Shown piece after piece: positions 53,784 through 64,000 of a stretch of 64,000 nucleotides of DNA. Position 1 is the first letter of the stretch. Each line of letters opens with the position of its first letter. The DNA comes from Galerina marginata. Taxonomy: Eukaryota > Basidiomycota > Agaricomycetes > Agaricales > Galerinaceae. The notes beneath the pieces were generated by a model. The model saw only the letters and a program-made list of their open reading frames with translations. It was not told the DNA's origin and ran no database searches. The position numbers were made by a program, and so were the translations under genes. The stretch is taken from contig JAECYW010000007.1 in NCBI GenBank assembly GCA_023014335.1, positions 1,798,001-1,862,000 of the forward strand. The letters are read 5' to 3'.

Positions 53784-54063
53784 TCTGGGTAACAGTGTTT
53801 GGTCAATAACACTGGATTGTGAAGCTTTGATGTTCATCACATTTGTTGAAAACAGAAGGTAACTCACGTCAGTGGGGTGCACGTACAATGGTTCAAACTT
53901 CGAGAGGTTGGAATGTCCAGACAGATGTGGTCCAAATCAAGTCCAAATCTGATCGTGACTTTTTTTTAGGATTGATTCACGGGCCGGTTCTCTTCAGTCC
54001 TGCATTCACTTTGGCTAAGTTTCTGAGTACCCCAAGAGTACCCAGTGACGGACATCGGGACAA

Positions 54064-54860
54064 TTAACGAAAGGATTTCTCTTTCTACTCTGAAATAGGT
54101 AAATATGGTTCTATGTCGAATGCTCGTCGTTTTCGTACAAATAGTTAGAATCTTCCTCCTCTCCTGCTCACCGTCCCTCCAGAGCCTCGTATTGTACGGG
54201 CTTAGCTTATCTCCAAAATTTGTCCATGCGGTCGAATATTCGGAGAGTCAGGGGATTTTTTGGCGCGCTTCTGCAAATTTGGCTACCACCGGTATGAGAT
54301 TAATTCTGTAAGGCGCAATATTGAACTGAGTAGCTTCAGGTTTTTCCAGTAAGCTGTAGGTGGGAAGCGTTGGTGGTTGTGCAGGACAGCGAAGAAGCTT
54401 TCGAACAGTCCTTCTTGGCCACCCTTCAATGTTGGGAGATGAGGATTTGTGTGGCATAATTGGTCAACTGCACAAAATACATGTGACCGGGGAGGGAACC
54501 GCAAAAACCTTACTCAGCGAAGGGAATTGCAACGAAAGAAATGCATGTCGTTCCCCATCAGTCCCTAAATTGGCCGGAAACCGATCACAGTGAATGTTGA
54601 GGGTCTCGAGTGATGGAGCCTCAGATTAGGCAACAATGGTGACAGAACACCGTGTGCATATACACGAAGGAGCAGGAGATTGTTCGTCGTGATCAGGGGA
54701 AATGTGCCAGTTTGAGGATGTTTAAAAGCTTTCTAACCAGGGATAAGCTTGTCAATGACGGTAAGGATAGCATGACGAGAAATGTGAATCAAGAAAAGGG
54801 TGAACCGGGTTGAAGTTAATGGCTTCGAGGCGCAAGGTAACTAAGTTATATTGGACAACG
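54064..54860 (-). pseudogene. Decayed F-box pseudogene (copy B1 of the duplicated block)
   Basis: On the minus strand this is a broken copy of the 3' half of the gene at 56768-58162. Shared blocks include the stretch around the stop (GGTAAATATGGTTCTATGTC), the FVRKRRAF-type tail in broken frame, RIFDRMD-like and PTAYWKNLKLL sequence and the region of FHGHHHQRFPPTAY. Several internal deletions remove pieces such as the WPPGE region, and multiple frameshifts occur. Similarity ends near 54860, just before the 3' end of the next gene, so the F-box half is absent. The flanking sequence GGACAATTAACGAAAG near 54057 is also shared with 56740. Confidence 0.8.
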
Positions 54861-54909
54861 ACCTGTTTACGTACCAAAGTAATCACCATTTGTAATTGCA
54901 GGGATGATG

Positions 54910-56448
54910 CTACAATGGGTTAATGTCAAATGGGTCTTCATCATCGTGCAAATAAGCAGGATTGTATTCTCCAGGTGGCCACATTGAATACTCTGCCAAT
55001 GGGTTGTCTTCAGTGTCCATGGCTTCGATGGTACAGACTTCGGCAAGCTCCTCGTATTCATCGGGGTATTCGTCTTTCCAACATTCATCCACTGAGTCGA
55101 ATATGCGGAGAACGAGGTCGTTCTTGGAATGAGCTTTGGCAAAGGTGATAAAATATGGTATGTGGGATTGAAAGGGTGAGTTGCAAGTGAGAAGCTTCAC
55201 TTTGGTCCAATAATTTGTGCTCGTAAGCGAGTGATCCATAAGGTTCATGAATAAAGATTCATCAGGGTCATCTTGAGAGAAGAGAAATTCTGTTGCCGAT
55301 TCCGTCATTCGGGCAAAATGCAATGCGACTTGGGAAGAAGCTGCCGTAGTCTCAATCAAGGAAACCGATCGCAATGAAGGAAAGGCGTATAGCTCCGCGG
55401 ACGCTCCAAATTCCTCCGGGAACCAGTCGTTTTGAAGGACGAGGGTTTCGAGCAATGGTGCTCTAAAATAGGGCAAGAAGAGTGTCAATCCCTCGGTGTC
55501 GCTATAACGAAAGTGTTTGAGGCTGTTCACTGTGATAAGGCCAAACGTCGTGGCGTTATCCGGGAGTTCAAAAACCTCTCCATACAATGATAAATTTATC
55601 AAACATGGTAGCGAAAGAATGTCGATGAACGCTGACCAGGAGAAAGGGGTCAGTGCGCTGTTCACAGCTTCCAGGCGAAGTGTTGTAATATTGGATAATG
55701 GGGGTAAGCATCTGTCACTTGAGCAATCCAGCATTACGGAGGTGAGATTCGGCGCGCCATTCGTAAAAATAGAAGCTTGTAGGTCTACAACTGGTTCATG
55801 GGCCTCGTCTGGTATATCACAACAAAAGGCGAAATGCTCAAGGTTGGGAACAGAGACTGAGTCAAGCTCAGACAAGAAGTCGCGTAGAGAAGTGTATGCG
55901 TCGGATAAGATAGTAACACGTTTCCAACGTGTAATGTGCGATAGCGTCTTCTCCAATAACGCGAGTCTGTCTCCCAAAAACTGCAGGACGTTGTCCTCCC
56001 GAAAGTCGAGCCACAATTCGAGCGGTTGAGACGACGATCTCTCTAAATACGCGTCCAGTCGATCAAGAGGGACGTGCGAGGTTCCTGGGCCATCGTAGGA
56101 GAAGCTCGCCCAGAGTTGAGGGAATGCGAGGGAGATCGACCGCCATTGGCGGCAAACATGGGAAACTGTAACTTCTGGCAGCAAGTGCTTTCCCTCTTCG
56201 CTGTCTCCTTCCATGGGGTATCCCGCGGCACAACTGAAGATCATGCACGTAACCTCGGTTGGCAGTTTCAGCACGGATGTGCGTTTGTTGTAGATTGCAC
56301 CGTATTTTGCCTGGACTTCGATCATATCACGATCTAGTTCCTCGATACGAAGTTCAAGGGCATCTCGTTCTATTTGAATTGTTCGTTTTTTTTGTAATAG
56401 TTTGACCAGTTCGGCTTCATCGCTTGGATCTTGACGAAGCTTCGACAT
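54910..56448 (-). CDS. F-box protein, cluster family (copy A2 of the duplicated block)
   Basis: 512 residues in one exon from ATG 56446-56448 (MSKLRQDPSDEAELVKLLQK). The frame continues open to 56676, but the sister copy supports this start. Coiled coil about 14-55 (IQIERDALELRIEELDRDMI). F-box about 60-115 (LKLPTEVTCMIFSCAAGYPM, SHVCRQWRSISLAFPQLW). DRLDAYLERSSSQPLELWLD is intact here. Tail YSMWPPGEYNPAYLHDDEDP then FDINPL. It is the best preserved of the A-type copies. The 280 nt upstream, including a VMNIKPSQSSVIDQ-like open stretch, are shared with copy A1. Confidence 0.88.
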   Translation of the reverse strand: MSKLRQDPSDEAELVKLLQKKRTIQIERDALELRIEELDRDMIEVQAKYGAIYNKRTSVLKLPTEVTCMIFSCAAGYPMEGDSEEGKHLLPEVTVSHVCRQWRSISLAFPQLWASFSYDGPGTSHVPLDRLDAYLERSSSQPLELWLDFREDNVLQFLGDRLALLEKTLSHITRWKRVTILSDAYTSLRDFLSELDSVSVPNLEHFAFCCDIPDEAHEPVVDLQASIFTNGAPNLTSVMLDCSSDRCLPPLSNITTLRLEAVNSALTPFSWSAFIDILSLPCLINLSLYGEVFELPDNATTFGLITVNSLKHFRYSDTEGLTLFLPYFRAPLLETLVLQNDWFPEEFGASAELYAFPSLRSVSLIETTAASSQVALHFARMTESATEFLFSQDDPDESLFMNLMDHSLTSTNYWTKVKLLTCNSPFQSHIPYFITFAKAHSKNDLVLRIFDSVDECWKDEYPDEYEELAEVCTIEAMDTEDNPLAEYSMWPPGEYNPAYLHDDEDPFDINPL

Positions 56449-56767
56449 TTTGAGGGTAACAATGGTTGGTGACTGGTCAATAACACTAGACTGTGAAGGT
56501 TTAATGTTCATCACATTTGTTGAAAGCAGAAGGCAACTCACGCCAGTGGATTGCACGCACAATGGTCTTAGAGGTTGGAATGTCCAGAGGATATTGAACG
56601 ATGTGGTCCAAACCAATAAACGTGACTTTAAAAAAAAAGATTGATTGATGGGCTGGTTCTCTTTACTCGAGCACATATGTAAATTATACTGCTTGCGCTA
56701 TCAATTCGCTACGTCTCTTATTACCCAGTGACGAACATGGGGACAATTAACGAAAGAATTTTTCTTT

Positions 56768-58162
56768 CTACTCTGGAATAGGTAAATATGGTTCTATGTC
56801 ATCAAATGGGTCGTCATTTTCGTACAAATAGTTAGAATCTTCCTCCTCTCCTGGAGGCCAGTCTTCACTCTGCGCCAATGGGTTGTCAGCACTGTCCATA
56901 ATTTCAATAGTGCACAGTCCCTTTAGAGCCTCGTATTCTGTGGGCTTAGCTTGTCTCCAAAATCGGTCCATGCGGTCGAATATTCGGAGTATTAGGGGAT
57001 TTTTTGGGCGACCTTCTATAAATTTTGCCAGCATCGGTATGAGAGTCAACTCTGAAGGTGCCATGTTAAAAATAAGTAGCTTCAGGTTTGTCCAGTAAGC
57101 TGTAGGTGGGAAATGTTGGTGGTGGTGCAGCACAGCAAAGAAGCTTTGGAACAGTTCTTGCTGGGAAATGAGGATTTGTGTGGCATAATTGGTCAAATGC
57201 ACAAAATACCACGCGAACTGGGGGAAAGCCGAAAAAACGCTACTCAGAGAAAGGGATTGCAACGAAGGAAAGGCGTGTGGTTCCCCAACAGTTCCAAGAT
57301 TGACTGGAAACCAGTCACAATGAATGTTGAGGGTTTCTAGTGATGGAGCCCTCAGATAAGGCAACAGAGGCGACAGAACACCGTGTCCATAGCTACGAAG
57401 GTGTATGAGATTGTTCATCGTGATAAGGGGAACTGTGCTAGTTTGAGGATGTTCAAAAACCTGTCCAACCAGGGATAAACTTGCCAATGACGGCAAGGAT
57501 AGGATGGCGAGAAATGTGAGCCATGAAAAAGGGTGAACCGGTTTGAGGTTAACGGCTTCGAGGCGCAAGGTAGTAATGGTGGACAGTGGGGGTAGACAAA
57601 CGAGACTTGAGCAGTCCAATGTCAGGGATTGTAATTTGGGTGCGCCATTTGTGAAAATGGTTGGTTCCAAACAGTCGACTGACAAATACGAGTTTCTCCG
57701 CGAGTCCGACATGAGGAAACGTAAGACAAAATGCTCAAGGTTTGGAGCAGCGACCGCGTTAATGCTAGGGAGGAAGTTGAAGGGTGGATTATCCTTGCCC
57801 GATAGAATAGTAACACGTTTCCACCGCTTGATATGGGGTAGCACCTTTTCCAACAAAATGAAATGATTTTCCGAGTGGTCTCCAATAAAGTCAAACCACA
57901 ATTCTAAGGCCCGAGATGTCGACCTCTCCAAATACGCATCCAACCGAGCAAGAGAGCGAAGCGAGGATTGACATGCGTAATAGCTGAAGCTTGTCCAGAG
58001 GGAAGGGTATGAGAGTGAAATTGAGCGCCATCGGCGACAAACATGTGAAAGGACCACTTGTGGTTCTAAGTTGAAAATCCAATCTTCACTGTCGTCTTCT
58101 TCCTCTGCAGCAACATCGAAGATCTTGCAAGTGATCTCTGGTGGCAGACCTAGCACTAGCAT
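56768..58162 (-). CDS. F-box protein, cluster family, short N-terminus (copy B2)
   Basis: 464 residues from the ATG at 58160-58162 (MLVLGLPPEITCKIFDVAAE). The frame is open another 14 codons upstream to an AGTTGCAG acceptor-like site at about 58198, so an upstream exon might supply the missing coiled coil; none is recognisable in the next 400 nt. The F-box is LGLPPEITCKIF, then SHVCRRWRSISLSYPSLW. The body has NGAPKLQSLTLDCSS, LASLSLVGQVFEHP and HAFPSLQSLSLSS. The tail is QSEDWPPGEEEDSNYLYEND then DPFDDIEPYLPIPE, longer than in the others. Its decayed duplicate is at 54064-54860. Confidence 0.8.
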   Translation of the reverse strand: MLVLGLPPEITCKIFDVAAEEEDDSEDWIFNLEPQVVLSHVCRRWRSISLSYPSLWTSFSYYACQSSLRSLARLDAYLERSTSRALELWFDFIGDHSENHFILLEKVLPHIKRWKRVTILSGKDNPPFNFLPSINAVAAPNLEHFVLRFLMSDSRRNSYLSVDCLEPTIFTNGAPKLQSLTLDCSSLVCLPPLSTITTLRLEAVNLKPVHPFSWLTFLAILSLPSLASLSLVGQVFEHPQTSTVPLITMNNLIHLRSYGHGVLSPLLPYLRAPSLETLNIHCDWFPVNLGTVGEPHAFPSLQSLSLSSVFSAFPQFAWYFVHLTNYATQILISQQELFQSFFAVLHHHQHFPPTAYWTNLKLLIFNMAPSELTLIPMLAKFIEGRPKNPLILRIFDRMDRFWRQAKPTEYEALKGLCTIEIMDSADNPLAQSEDWPPGEEEDSNYLYENDDPFDDIEPYLPIPE

Positions 58163-58635
58163 AGGTACACGTTTATAGCAAATGGCCTTGTATGTTGCCT
58201 GCAACTAGGTAACTTGAATAACGGTAATGATTTAAAGCTTGGCCGTGTTCAGCCTGGATGTGGTGCAAAAGTCTGAATAGCCCCTCGAATTTCAGCCTGA
58301 AATTGTTGTATCATTGGTCAAGCACTTACTGCGAAAGACGTTTCACGTTGAAACAACGTAAAGTTGAAAGGCGATTGAACCTCGAGGTCAGGAAGTGCAT
58401 TGGCTGGAATACTCCCACGCCTACTCTACTATAGCCTATAGACCAACGATTTGCATACCGAGAGCCCTCTAGTCTTTTCTAAGAGCTGAAGAGGACGCCA
58501 GGTGGAATATTTCTACCATCTACTTCGGACATTCCAGCAGTGCCGGCGCCAGGATTATAACAGCTTGGAATACAATATGTATTTACAGTTGGTGAAGTTG
58601 TAACAACAAAAGATCGATGGCGCGCGAGGGTCTTA
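58163..58635. other. Intergenic stretch
   Basis: 473 nt between tandem minus-strand F-box genes. It contains a TTTCACGTTGAAACAACG near-palindrome around 58343-58360. No gene seen; the missing first exon of the gene at 56768-58162 might lie here. Confidence 0.4.
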
Positions 58636-60168
58636 TTAACAAGGATGAAAGGTAAAAGGGCCTTCATTATAACCATGTATATGATCTCCATTATATTCTC
58701 CGGGAGGCCAGGACTGGACCAACGGATTGTCGGCAGAATCCATCGTCTCAACAGTACATGCCCGCAGAAGGGCCTGATATTCCGAGCGATTGCCTTTCTT
58801 CCAAAATGCATGCAAGTTATCAAATATCCGAAGGGTTAGGTCGTTCTCGCGACGAGCAGTCGCAAAGTCCAGGAATAATATCACGTCCGACTGGATGACT
58901 GGTCTGAGATTGCAAGCGAGAAAGTTGACTTTGGACCAAAGTGTTTGACTCGACGCTACGTTGGCAGTCTGAAGCGCATAGAAGAAGCTGTTACCAGTCA
59001 GGTCGGTCTGAGAAATGATAATATCAGTAGCATTTGCAGTCATGCGTGCAAAGCAGAGGGCTGCTTGATGTGAAGCTACAGAGCAATTAAGGAGGGACAC
59101 CTTTTGCAGCGAAGGGAATGCGTATGGCTCCTCATCGTCACGCCGAAACCAATTGTTGTGCATGATTAGCGTTTCTAGTTGAGGGGCTCGAATGGAAGGT
59201 AACAATGACAGTAAGGCGTGTTCACTGGAACGAAGGTGCCTGAGGTTGTCCATTGCAATACATGAACCAGTGCCGATAAGATCGAAGGTGTTTCCAACTA
59301 GAGATAAATTCACTAATGATGGTAGGCCCAGAATGTTGAGAAATGCAGCGGCGGAAAAATATTTCGGCCTGAGGCCATCCAATGTTTCCAGACGAAGGGT
59401 CGTAATATTGGACAGTGGGGGTATGCATGCAACAACTGAGCAGTCCATCATGAAGAATCGTAGTTTGGGCGCGCCAGGTGTAAAAATTGTCGGTTGCAGG
59501 CTGGTGATCAGCGAATCCCACCGCAACTTCCGTCGGCCAGCGCAAAAAGTGAGTTGTTCGAGATTGGGAGCAGAGACGTCTTGGATACTGGAGAGGAAGG
59601 GTAAGAATTCACTCTTCCAGCCCAATATGATTGTGATGCGTTTCCACCGCTCAACGTGAGGAAGCGTCTGCTGCAACAAAGCAAGGTGGTCGTCGACGGA
59701 TGCTTCCCCAAATTCGAACCATAAATCGAGTGCCACAGTTGCTGACCTTCCTAAGTACGCGTTCAACCGATTCAGGTGGTTACACGAGGTTTCATGGGCA
59801 TCGTAGCAAAAGCTCGACCATATATAAGGGCAGGAAAGTGAGATTGATCGCCATTGGGAGCAAACATGGGAGACAACAATTTCTACCCGAGGAAGCTTCG
59901 CCTCTGTGCTATGCCGCTGTTTAGTGTATTCATGAGCGAATTGGAAGATCATGCATGTAACTTCCATTGGTAGCGACATCACAGGCGTAAGTGAGTTATG
60001 CATAGCGTTGTATTCGGCTTGCACCTCCTTTATTTTATAATCGATTTCTTCGATACGACACAAAAGATCCTCTTTATCTGCCTCGTATTCGATTTTCCTC
60101 TGCCAAAGTAGGGCCATTTTGGCATCCTTGCTTGACAGGTCGTGTAGTTGTGCAACATTCTGTGCCAT
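58636..60168 (-). CDS. F-box protein, cluster family
   Basis: 510 residues in one exon from ATG 60166-60168 (MAQNVAQLHDLSSKDAKMAL). Coiled coil about 18-60 (EADKEDLLCRIEEIDYKIKE). F-box about 65-120 (MSLPMEVTCMIFQFAHEYTK, then SHVCSQWRSISLSCPYIW). NRLNAYLGRSATVALDLWFE, GAPKLRFFMMDCSV and YAFPSLQKVSLLN mark the body. Tail QSWPPGEYNGDHIHGYNEGP then FTFHPC: the WPPGEYN block is kept but the acidic DPF has become GPF. It is the last member of the cluster on this side. Confidence 0.87.
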   Translation of the reverse strand: MAQNVAQLHDLSSKDAKMALLWQRKIEYEADKEDLLCRIEEIDYKIKEVQAEYNAMHNSLTPVMSLPMEVTCMIFQFAHEYTKQRHSTEAKLPRVEIVVSHVCSQWRSISLSCPYIWSSFCYDAHETSCNHLNRLNAYLGRSATVALDLWFEFGEASVDDHLALLQQTLPHVERWKRITIILGWKSEFLPFLSSIQDVSAPNLEQLTFCAGRRKLRWDSLITSLQPTIFTPGAPKLRFFMMDCSVVACIPPLSNITTLRLETLDGLRPKYFSAAAFLNILGLPSLVNLSLVGNTFDLIGTGSCIAMDNLRHLRSSEHALLSLLPSIRAPQLETLIMHNNWFRRDDEEPYAFPSLQKVSLLNCSVASHQAALCFARMTANATDIIISQTDLTGNSFFYALQTANVASSQTLWSKVNFLACNLRPVIQSDVILFLDFATARRENDLTLRIFDNLHAFWKKGNRSEYQALLRACTVETMDSADNPLVQSWPPGEYNGDHIHGYNEGPFTFHPC

Positions 60169-60750
60169 CCACGACTGCCGAAGAAATTAGTCGATTTTGA
60201 GCTCCGGAATGCGAAGAACGCTCGCCTTCGATATGAATACAAGTTGAAAGTATGAGTTAAGCCCTTTGGGGTGACCTTGGGCCTCGAGAGCTTGAGCACG
60301 ATGTGTGACGGAGCAAGTAGCAATTTTAATCGCCGACAACCAAGTTCCTGAGGCCATTGAGGTTTTGATCTCTCCACCATCATGGAAAACCCCATTACAT
60401 AAATGCAGGTTTATTTCGTCGCCAAGTGCGTATCTTGGGTTCTTTCTGAACGTTAGGCTGATCGATTCAAAGGATATCTCATCTTGCATTTAATCGAAGA
60501 CTGTTCCCAACTTGTGCCAACGGACGCTGCATAATCTCAACTACTTTTTTGCGACATCAAGATGGGCTTACCATGACAAGAACTCCATTTTAATCCGTCA
60601 TATTCATATTTCGGTCCATGGTTTCGGGCTGCCTTCTTCCAGGCGACTTTGCAATATGATGCAATATGATGTCCAGGCTCCTCTCTTTCAGGTCTTACCT
60701 TGACCATCCCTGCTGGCCAGATTTCCTCAACTTATTCTTCGTTTACGAGC
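60169..60750. other. Divergent intergenic region
   Basis: About 580 nt between the last F-box gene (minus) and the RhoGAP gene (plus). A direct repeat GCAATATGAT occurs at 60651-60670. A pyrimidine-rich acceptor-like CTCTCTTTCAG ends at 60691, so the RhoGAP leader may be spliced. Confidence 0.45.
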
Positions 60751-63703
60751 ATGGATATCACTTCTCACCGTTCTACTCCGAATCTTGTCCCCGACCTCAG
60801 CCCACGAAACCCGCGTGTTCATCGCCAAACGGGCATTCCATCCATTTTTCGCCCCAGTGGTTCTTCGAATGGTATCGCTGATAGCACCGGCAAAAGTAGC
60901 ACCAAGAAAAAGCGCTCGTATCATCTACTCTCTATTTCCAACTTAACCTCACGGGTCAAGGATAAACACAAGGGTAACGACTCTGGCAATGACGACGAAG
61001 ATGATTTTGTGCCTCCAACTTCTCCTCGGCGTCGTTTTGTATCCATGCCCCAGCTTTTGCCCTCAAATTTTCAGCAGATTGCCATCGAAAACAGTAGAAT
61101 AGCCGGAGGTCGCGGGAGCCCTCCCATCGTCGACTTCACCAAGTTTGAAGATACGTATCGTGGCCCGCGGAACGGGGCGTTTGAGGGCCTGGTTGCCCGG
61201 CAAAGCACTCCAAAGTCGAGAAGCTCTTCCAGTAGGATGAGGAGCAGCAGCAGCGGGGTGAAGCCGGCTTTGAAGTCAGACTCGGCGTCGCCCAGCAATG
61301 GTCTCTTGTCCACAGACTTCGAGGCATCCACCTACCCAGCGTCGGAAAGAAAACCCGACCCTCGCCTCCTCCTATCTACCTTGCAAGATATCCTAGGTTT
61401 TTCACAACGAATCGAAAATTATTTTAACACCCATGAACTTCTCGGCGCGCATCAGGTCGATCAGCTGGAGTTCGAGGAGAGAGAGGCGGTGAAGGCTGGT
61501 GCGGTGAAAAAGAGGAAGCTTGAAGTGCTAGGACAGCGTGGGCCACTAGGTTTTTTACTCCCGGATTTTAATTTGATACGATTCTAAAGACTGGTGAAAG
61601 TTGTCCTAGGAGAACCGTTACGCAAGGCATCTATATATTCGACGACTCCTATGGTCGTCGGGGGAAGAGAGCACGAGCTACCCATTGTCGTCGTCAACTG
61701 CGTGGAGGAGCTCTATCGTACAGGTAAGTTTATATTGTAGTCGGAAGGAGACTGGACTCATTTTTCTGCCGATAGGTATCTACCAACCCAACCTATTCCG
61801 CACTCTGCCGAACCGTTCTCGCTTGTTGGAACTCATCAAGATTTTTGACTCGGAAGAACAACCGCCAGGCAGCATCATCCGTTCCCGTTCCCGCCAGCAG
61901 TCGTCTGAAGACAACTCCAAAGCCCAATTTACCACCATTGCCGGATTTGGGGCGCAGACTTCACTCCATCTCGAATCCACACCGGACATTTGTGCCCTGC
62001 TCACAACGTACTTGTCTGCCCTGCCGGAACCTATTCTTACCCCCCTTGTCTTTCGCGCCATATGGGATTGGTGTGGCCTAGATCAGGAAGAAGGCGCTGC
62101 CGGCCACGGCGACGACGATCACGACAAGGGAATAACACACGAACTTCGTCGAAGAAGGCTGTCGTCTGTACCACTGACGCGGACCTACACGAGCCCTACG
62201 GAGTCTACGCACATCCTAATCGCGCAGCTGCTTCTGCATCTCCTCCCGTCTGCGCATTTCTCGCTGTTCGTGTACCTCCTGGCGTTCTTCAGCCAGGTTG
62301 TGTTAGTGAGAGAGGAAAATGGAGTCGGGGTGGAAGATCTTGGAAAAATGTTTGGCAGCAAGATCTTTGGTGATTCCTTACCCATCAGCAAAGATAAAGG
62401 AAAGGCTAAGGCGCCCTCAAATCCGACGCTGCCCGATGACGATCCAACGTCCGATACGCTTCCAGTACAAACATCAGACCATCAAGCTTCTGGTCAAAGA
62501 CGGGATGGCGATTGCATGATGCGCTGGTTCCTACGCCGCTGGGGTCCAATTTCAGAAGGCCTATTCGACGTGGTAGACGATGCGCGGATGGGCCTCTTCA
62601 AGCGAACGTTGGCGCGACGTGATAGTCTTGGAAAGGATATCTTGTCGTCCTGGCTTTCTGAGCCTGCGTGTACCTTTCCGGTTGACGTTTCTCCAGAAGG
62701 AACGGACTGTAGTCGACCTGAAGAAAAACCTGTTACCCCAGCGAAGACCTCCGACCCGCCTTTAACACATCCCGGAAGTCTTGGAAGTTCTAAGTTGTTG
62801 AAGAGAGTTCCGATACCACGGATAAACATCGTTGAGGGGTCTCCTCAAAGCCACTCTACGCCGAAGTCGTCCGGGTCGATGAAAGGGTATTATAGACCCA
62901 AGTCGCCCGTCCAAGAGGCGGATATCGCGGATCAATCTGAAGACGATCTTGGTATGCTTTGCCTGTTCATCTCTGGGCAAAATTGTGTGATGTTGACATG
63001 CTCTGGAATTTTAATTTAAAGTGGTGCTCACACCTACGCCTGTTTCCACTGGTCGGTTCCCGTTCCCTCAAGACAACGACAATGAAGAAAACGAGACTTT
63101 GGATATCACCCACAGGCCAGGAACGTCGAGAGTGGTGTCGAACGTCGATACGGACAGCACTTATTCTTCTATGTCAACGTCAAGCTCGTGTAAGCCTATG
63201 CATTGTTCTTGTCTTCTATCCTCGGTTGAATTTTTTGTGGCGTTCATTTTCATTCAGTAGACGAGCGTTTGATGGACGTCTCAATGCCCACAAGTCTTCT
63301 GGACCAGACTCTACCGACGACCACAACTGCGCTGCCAGAAACTTCCAAAACAAGGACGCGTGCGAGCTGTGGTATACAGACGGATCCACTAGCTGTCGAC
63401 GCATTCGATCAAAATTCTAGTCGCGTAACTCGACTTCAACCGGATTCCCAGCAGCCCAAACTCGTCAAAGCTCTTGAACTGATCACGGATCTCGAGAAAC
63501 AGCTCAAGGACCGCACGGAGTGTTTGACAGACGCGTTGAGGGATCTTGGACGGTGCAAGCTCGATCTTGAGTCATGTCAGAGGAGGTACCATGTGAGGGA
63601 ACTGGAGAAGGCTGTGGCCATCGGCGACGTTGGTGCTCAATATCGTGGACCCCAGACTTCCAATGCTAAAGGAGAGGATGTCGGCGAGGTAGACGGTCGA
63701 TAA
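60751..63703 (+). CDS. RhoGAP domain protein
   Basis: Exons 60751-61549, 61601-61723, 61776-62951, 63022-63189 and 63258-63703 give 903 residues. The start is the first in-frame ATG (MDITSHRSTPNLVPDLSPRN). Residues 1-265 are basic, Ser/Pro-rich and probably disordered. The RhoGAP domain begins at about 267 with VVLGEPLRKASIYSTTP. It contains LPIVVVNCVEELYRTGIYQP and NLFRTLPNRSRLLELIKIFD, where the Arg of LFR is the catalytic finger, then DICALLTTYLSALPEPILTP. After an acidic insert the helices AHFSLFVYLLAFFSQVVLVR and LGKMFGSKIFGDSL follow. A Pro/Ser-rich linker leads to a C-terminal coiled coil (KALELITDLEKQLKDRTECL). It should stimulate GTP hydrolysis on Rho-type GTPases. The first donor is uncertain (61550 or CAG|GTGGGC about 13 nt earlier, both in phase). 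Confidence 0.87.
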
Positions 63704-64000
63704 ACCAGAGCATCACAATGTCGTTCGTCGCTTTAGAACATTGGGTTTATTTGTTGATTTCGTAGCTAGAGTACAAGTATATGTTCCAACGAATTAGACA
63801 TCAATTGTTTATCGTTTCGGAAAAAAAATTAGCCACATGTCGGCAAGAGAAAATAGATAAGGAAGAATGATCAAGGGGTCGAAGTCTTGACTGCTTATAT
63901 ATAATGCTGGTGTGGATCGTATTCGTATTCTCCAATTGGTTGCCGTATTCATATTCGAATTCGAGCGAATGGATTGCGCCGATGATCCAAGGTTTTCAGC
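63704..64000. other. Downstream sequence at window edge
   Basis: About 300 nt of AT-rich sequence with a repeated TATTCGTATTC/TATTCATATTCGAATTC motif near 63917-63962. No gene is visible before the window ends. Confidence 0.4.

Noticed and set aside
54248..54504. Short minus-strand ORFs as independent genes
   Set aside because: They are fragments of the decayed F-box copy B1.

Overview
The window is nuclear DNA of a filamentous basidiomycete, most likely a mushroom-forming agaricomycete. Genes are rich in short introns of about 46-110 nt with GT...AG ends and CTAAY-like branch sites. Several exons are only 3-20 nt long. The coding content is typical of that group: a large F-box family, an intersectin-like CIN1 protein, Argonaute, Cdc73, an SMN-like protein and agaric-specific proteins of unknown function. 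I found no CRISPR, operon, rRNA or tRNA signature. Exon-intron structures were worked out by hand from reading frame, splice consensus and remembered family motifs; no alignment or database search was run.

Layout. 0-3.3 kb: two F-box proteins of the local family, the first cut by the window edge. 5.1-6.5 kb: a broken IRG-like (immunity-related GTPase-like) gene. 6.5-8.6 kb: no gene seen, one fold-back repeat. 8.9-10.1 kb: a secreted Lys/His-rich repeat protein. 10.4-11.7 kb: inositol polyphosphate multikinase. 11.7-13.6 kb: no gene, nested inverted repeats. 13.8-14.5 kb: a small four-exon gene with a Cys-Cys tail. 15.0-16.7 kb (minus): CDC73 of the Paf1 complex. 18.1-19.6 kb (minus): an unrelated F-box protein. 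20.5-27.4 kb: CIN1-like protein (EH, coiled coil, WH2, two SH3, DH, PH). 28.0-29.9 kb: a partial CIN1 paralogue with EH and three WH2 motifs. 30.5-32.1 kb: a short-chain dehydrogenase with tiny exons. 32.5-34.5 kb (minus): a coiled-coil protein with a conserved fungal C-terminal domain. 34.8-35.7 kb: an F-box-like protein. 35.7-37.0 kb (minus): a divergent P450-like protein. 38.5-42.3 kb (minus): Argonaute. 42.4-43.1 kb (minus): an elongation factor 3 gene fragment. 43.1-60.2 kb: the main F-box cluster on the minus strand (six largely intact genes and two pseudogenes), interrupted by an SMN-like gene and an agaric-specific gene with its own fragment nearby. 60.7-63.7 kb: a RhoGAP.

How the genes relate. 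The CIN1-like protein joins endocytic scaffolding, actin binding and Rho activation. The adjacent paralogue keeps only the EH and actin-binding parts, with WH2 tripled, so it may act as an actin-filament factor. The RhoGAP at the far end would counteract Rho signalling, but nothing in the sequence ties the two together. The F-box family is the main evolutionary feature. Its members share an N-terminal coiled coil, an F-box, a long repeat-like body and a C-terminal signature of WPPGE followed by an acidic DPF motif. Tandem copies, a duplicated two-gene block and recombinant pseudogenes show active birth and death. Argonaute and the EF3 fragment lie at one edge of this unstable region.
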